NCBI GenBank assembly: GCA_903862955.1
Contig: CAIPAH010000018.1
Coordinates: 19,358 to 83,357 of the forward strand
Direction of reading: 5' to 3'
Source of the DNA: an uncultured Opitutia bacterium
Lineage (GTDB): Bacteria > Verrucomicrobiota > Verrucomicrobiia > Opitutales > Opitutaceae
DNA length: 64,000 nucleotides
The notes below the pieces were generated by a model. That model had not been told where the DNA came from. It worked only from the letters and a program-made list of their open reading frames with translations, and did not search any database. Positions 63,861 through 64,000 of the stretch are shown here, in pieces (positions within the stretch are counted from its first letter, which is position 1; each line of letters starts with the position of its first letter). Position numbers and translations under genes: made by a program.

Positions 63861-64000
63861 TTACGGGGCGTACGTGATCGTACGGGCCATCGCGACACCG
63901 GAGATGGTGATCGCAATACCCTGCGTGTAAGCGCTCGGATACGTCTCGTTGGCCACCAGGTTGAGGGCCTTCACGTAGTTCGTGGTACCGACGAGGCTGC
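63861..64000 (-). CDS. C-terminal end of an unidentified protein (5' part outside window)
   Basis: The last 46 residues of a minus-strand gene are present: TTNYVKALNLVANETYPSAY then TQGIAITISGVAMARTITYAP and stop. Alternating hydrophobic residues suggest beta strands, as in pilin-like or secreted surface proteins. Codon use here (CGT, GGT, ACG, CTC) looks like that of a highly expressed gene, and a strong terminator follows. Identity unknown. Confidence 0.6.
   Translation of the reverse strand, partial: SLVGTTNYVKALNLVANETYPSAYTQGIAITISGVAMARTITYAP

Noticed and set aside
1..64000. tRNA, rRNA, riboswitches or an origin
   Set aside because: No cloverleaf with a GTTCRANNC-like arm, rRNA segment, recognisable riboswitch core or DnaA-box cluster was noticed by eye; a covariance-model search would be decisive.

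Overview
The window is GC-rich, densely coded bacterial DNA. Several features fit a member of Verrucomicrobiota, most likely near Opitutaceae: high GC, many secreted proteins with short signal peptides, a GxGYxYP-family protein, a GH32 enzyme, paired Gfo/Idh/MocA and TIM-barrel sugar genes, and large intergenic hairpins built from words such as CTTCGTGCCCTTCGTGG. This placement is inference; no rRNA, tRNA or marker gene in the window fixes it. I saw no insertion sequence, prophage, CRISPR array or origin.

Region 1 (1-21.6 kb) holds housekeeping and carbohydrate genes, mostly single genes or short operons. It carries an unknown conserved protein, a SpoU/TrmH-type RNA methyltransferase, a secreted GxGYxYP protein with a small secreted partner, RlmM, a secreted rhodanese, an SDR, a BON lipoprotein, a fucose-isomerase-like protein, a GH32 glycosidase coupled to a DUF1653 protein, glycerate kinase, a DUF1343/NamZ-like lipoprotein, a D-2-hydroxyacid dehydrogenase, a sugar isomerase/epimerase with a Gfo/Idh/MocA dehydrogenase, a lipoprotein MsrB, XseA and a TVP38/TMEM64 protein. 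Nine long degenerate hairpins lie in the gaps between these genes. A tenth short palindrome sits in frame inside rlmM.

Region 2 (21.7-41.9 kb) is a surface-polysaccharide cluster. It has a Wzy/WaaL-like ligase or polymerase, an initiating polyprenyl-phosphate sugar phosphotransferase, several GT2-type glycosyltransferases, three FkbM and several other methyltransferases, an acyltransferase and a Wzx-like flippase. Many neighbours overlap by ATGA or a few bases, so they are probably translationally coupled.

Region 3 (41.9-63.7 kb) is dominated by very hydrophobic GT-C-like (ArnT/PMT-type) proteins. Across regions 2 and 3 I count thirteen candidates. They include a tandem triplet at 52.6-58.7 kb and a diverged pair at 60.0-63.7 kb, which face each other. 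Two polyprenyl-phosphate glycosyltransferase-like GT2 genes each sit directly upstream of three GT-C genes, which suggests paired donor-making and donor-using modules. Regions 2 and 3 contain none of the long hairpins.

Two genes in the GT-C set (27.8-29.2 kb and 54.7-56.7 kb) each look broken by a single-base frameshift while their ATGA junctions with neighbours remain intact. These are either recent mutations or assembly errors.
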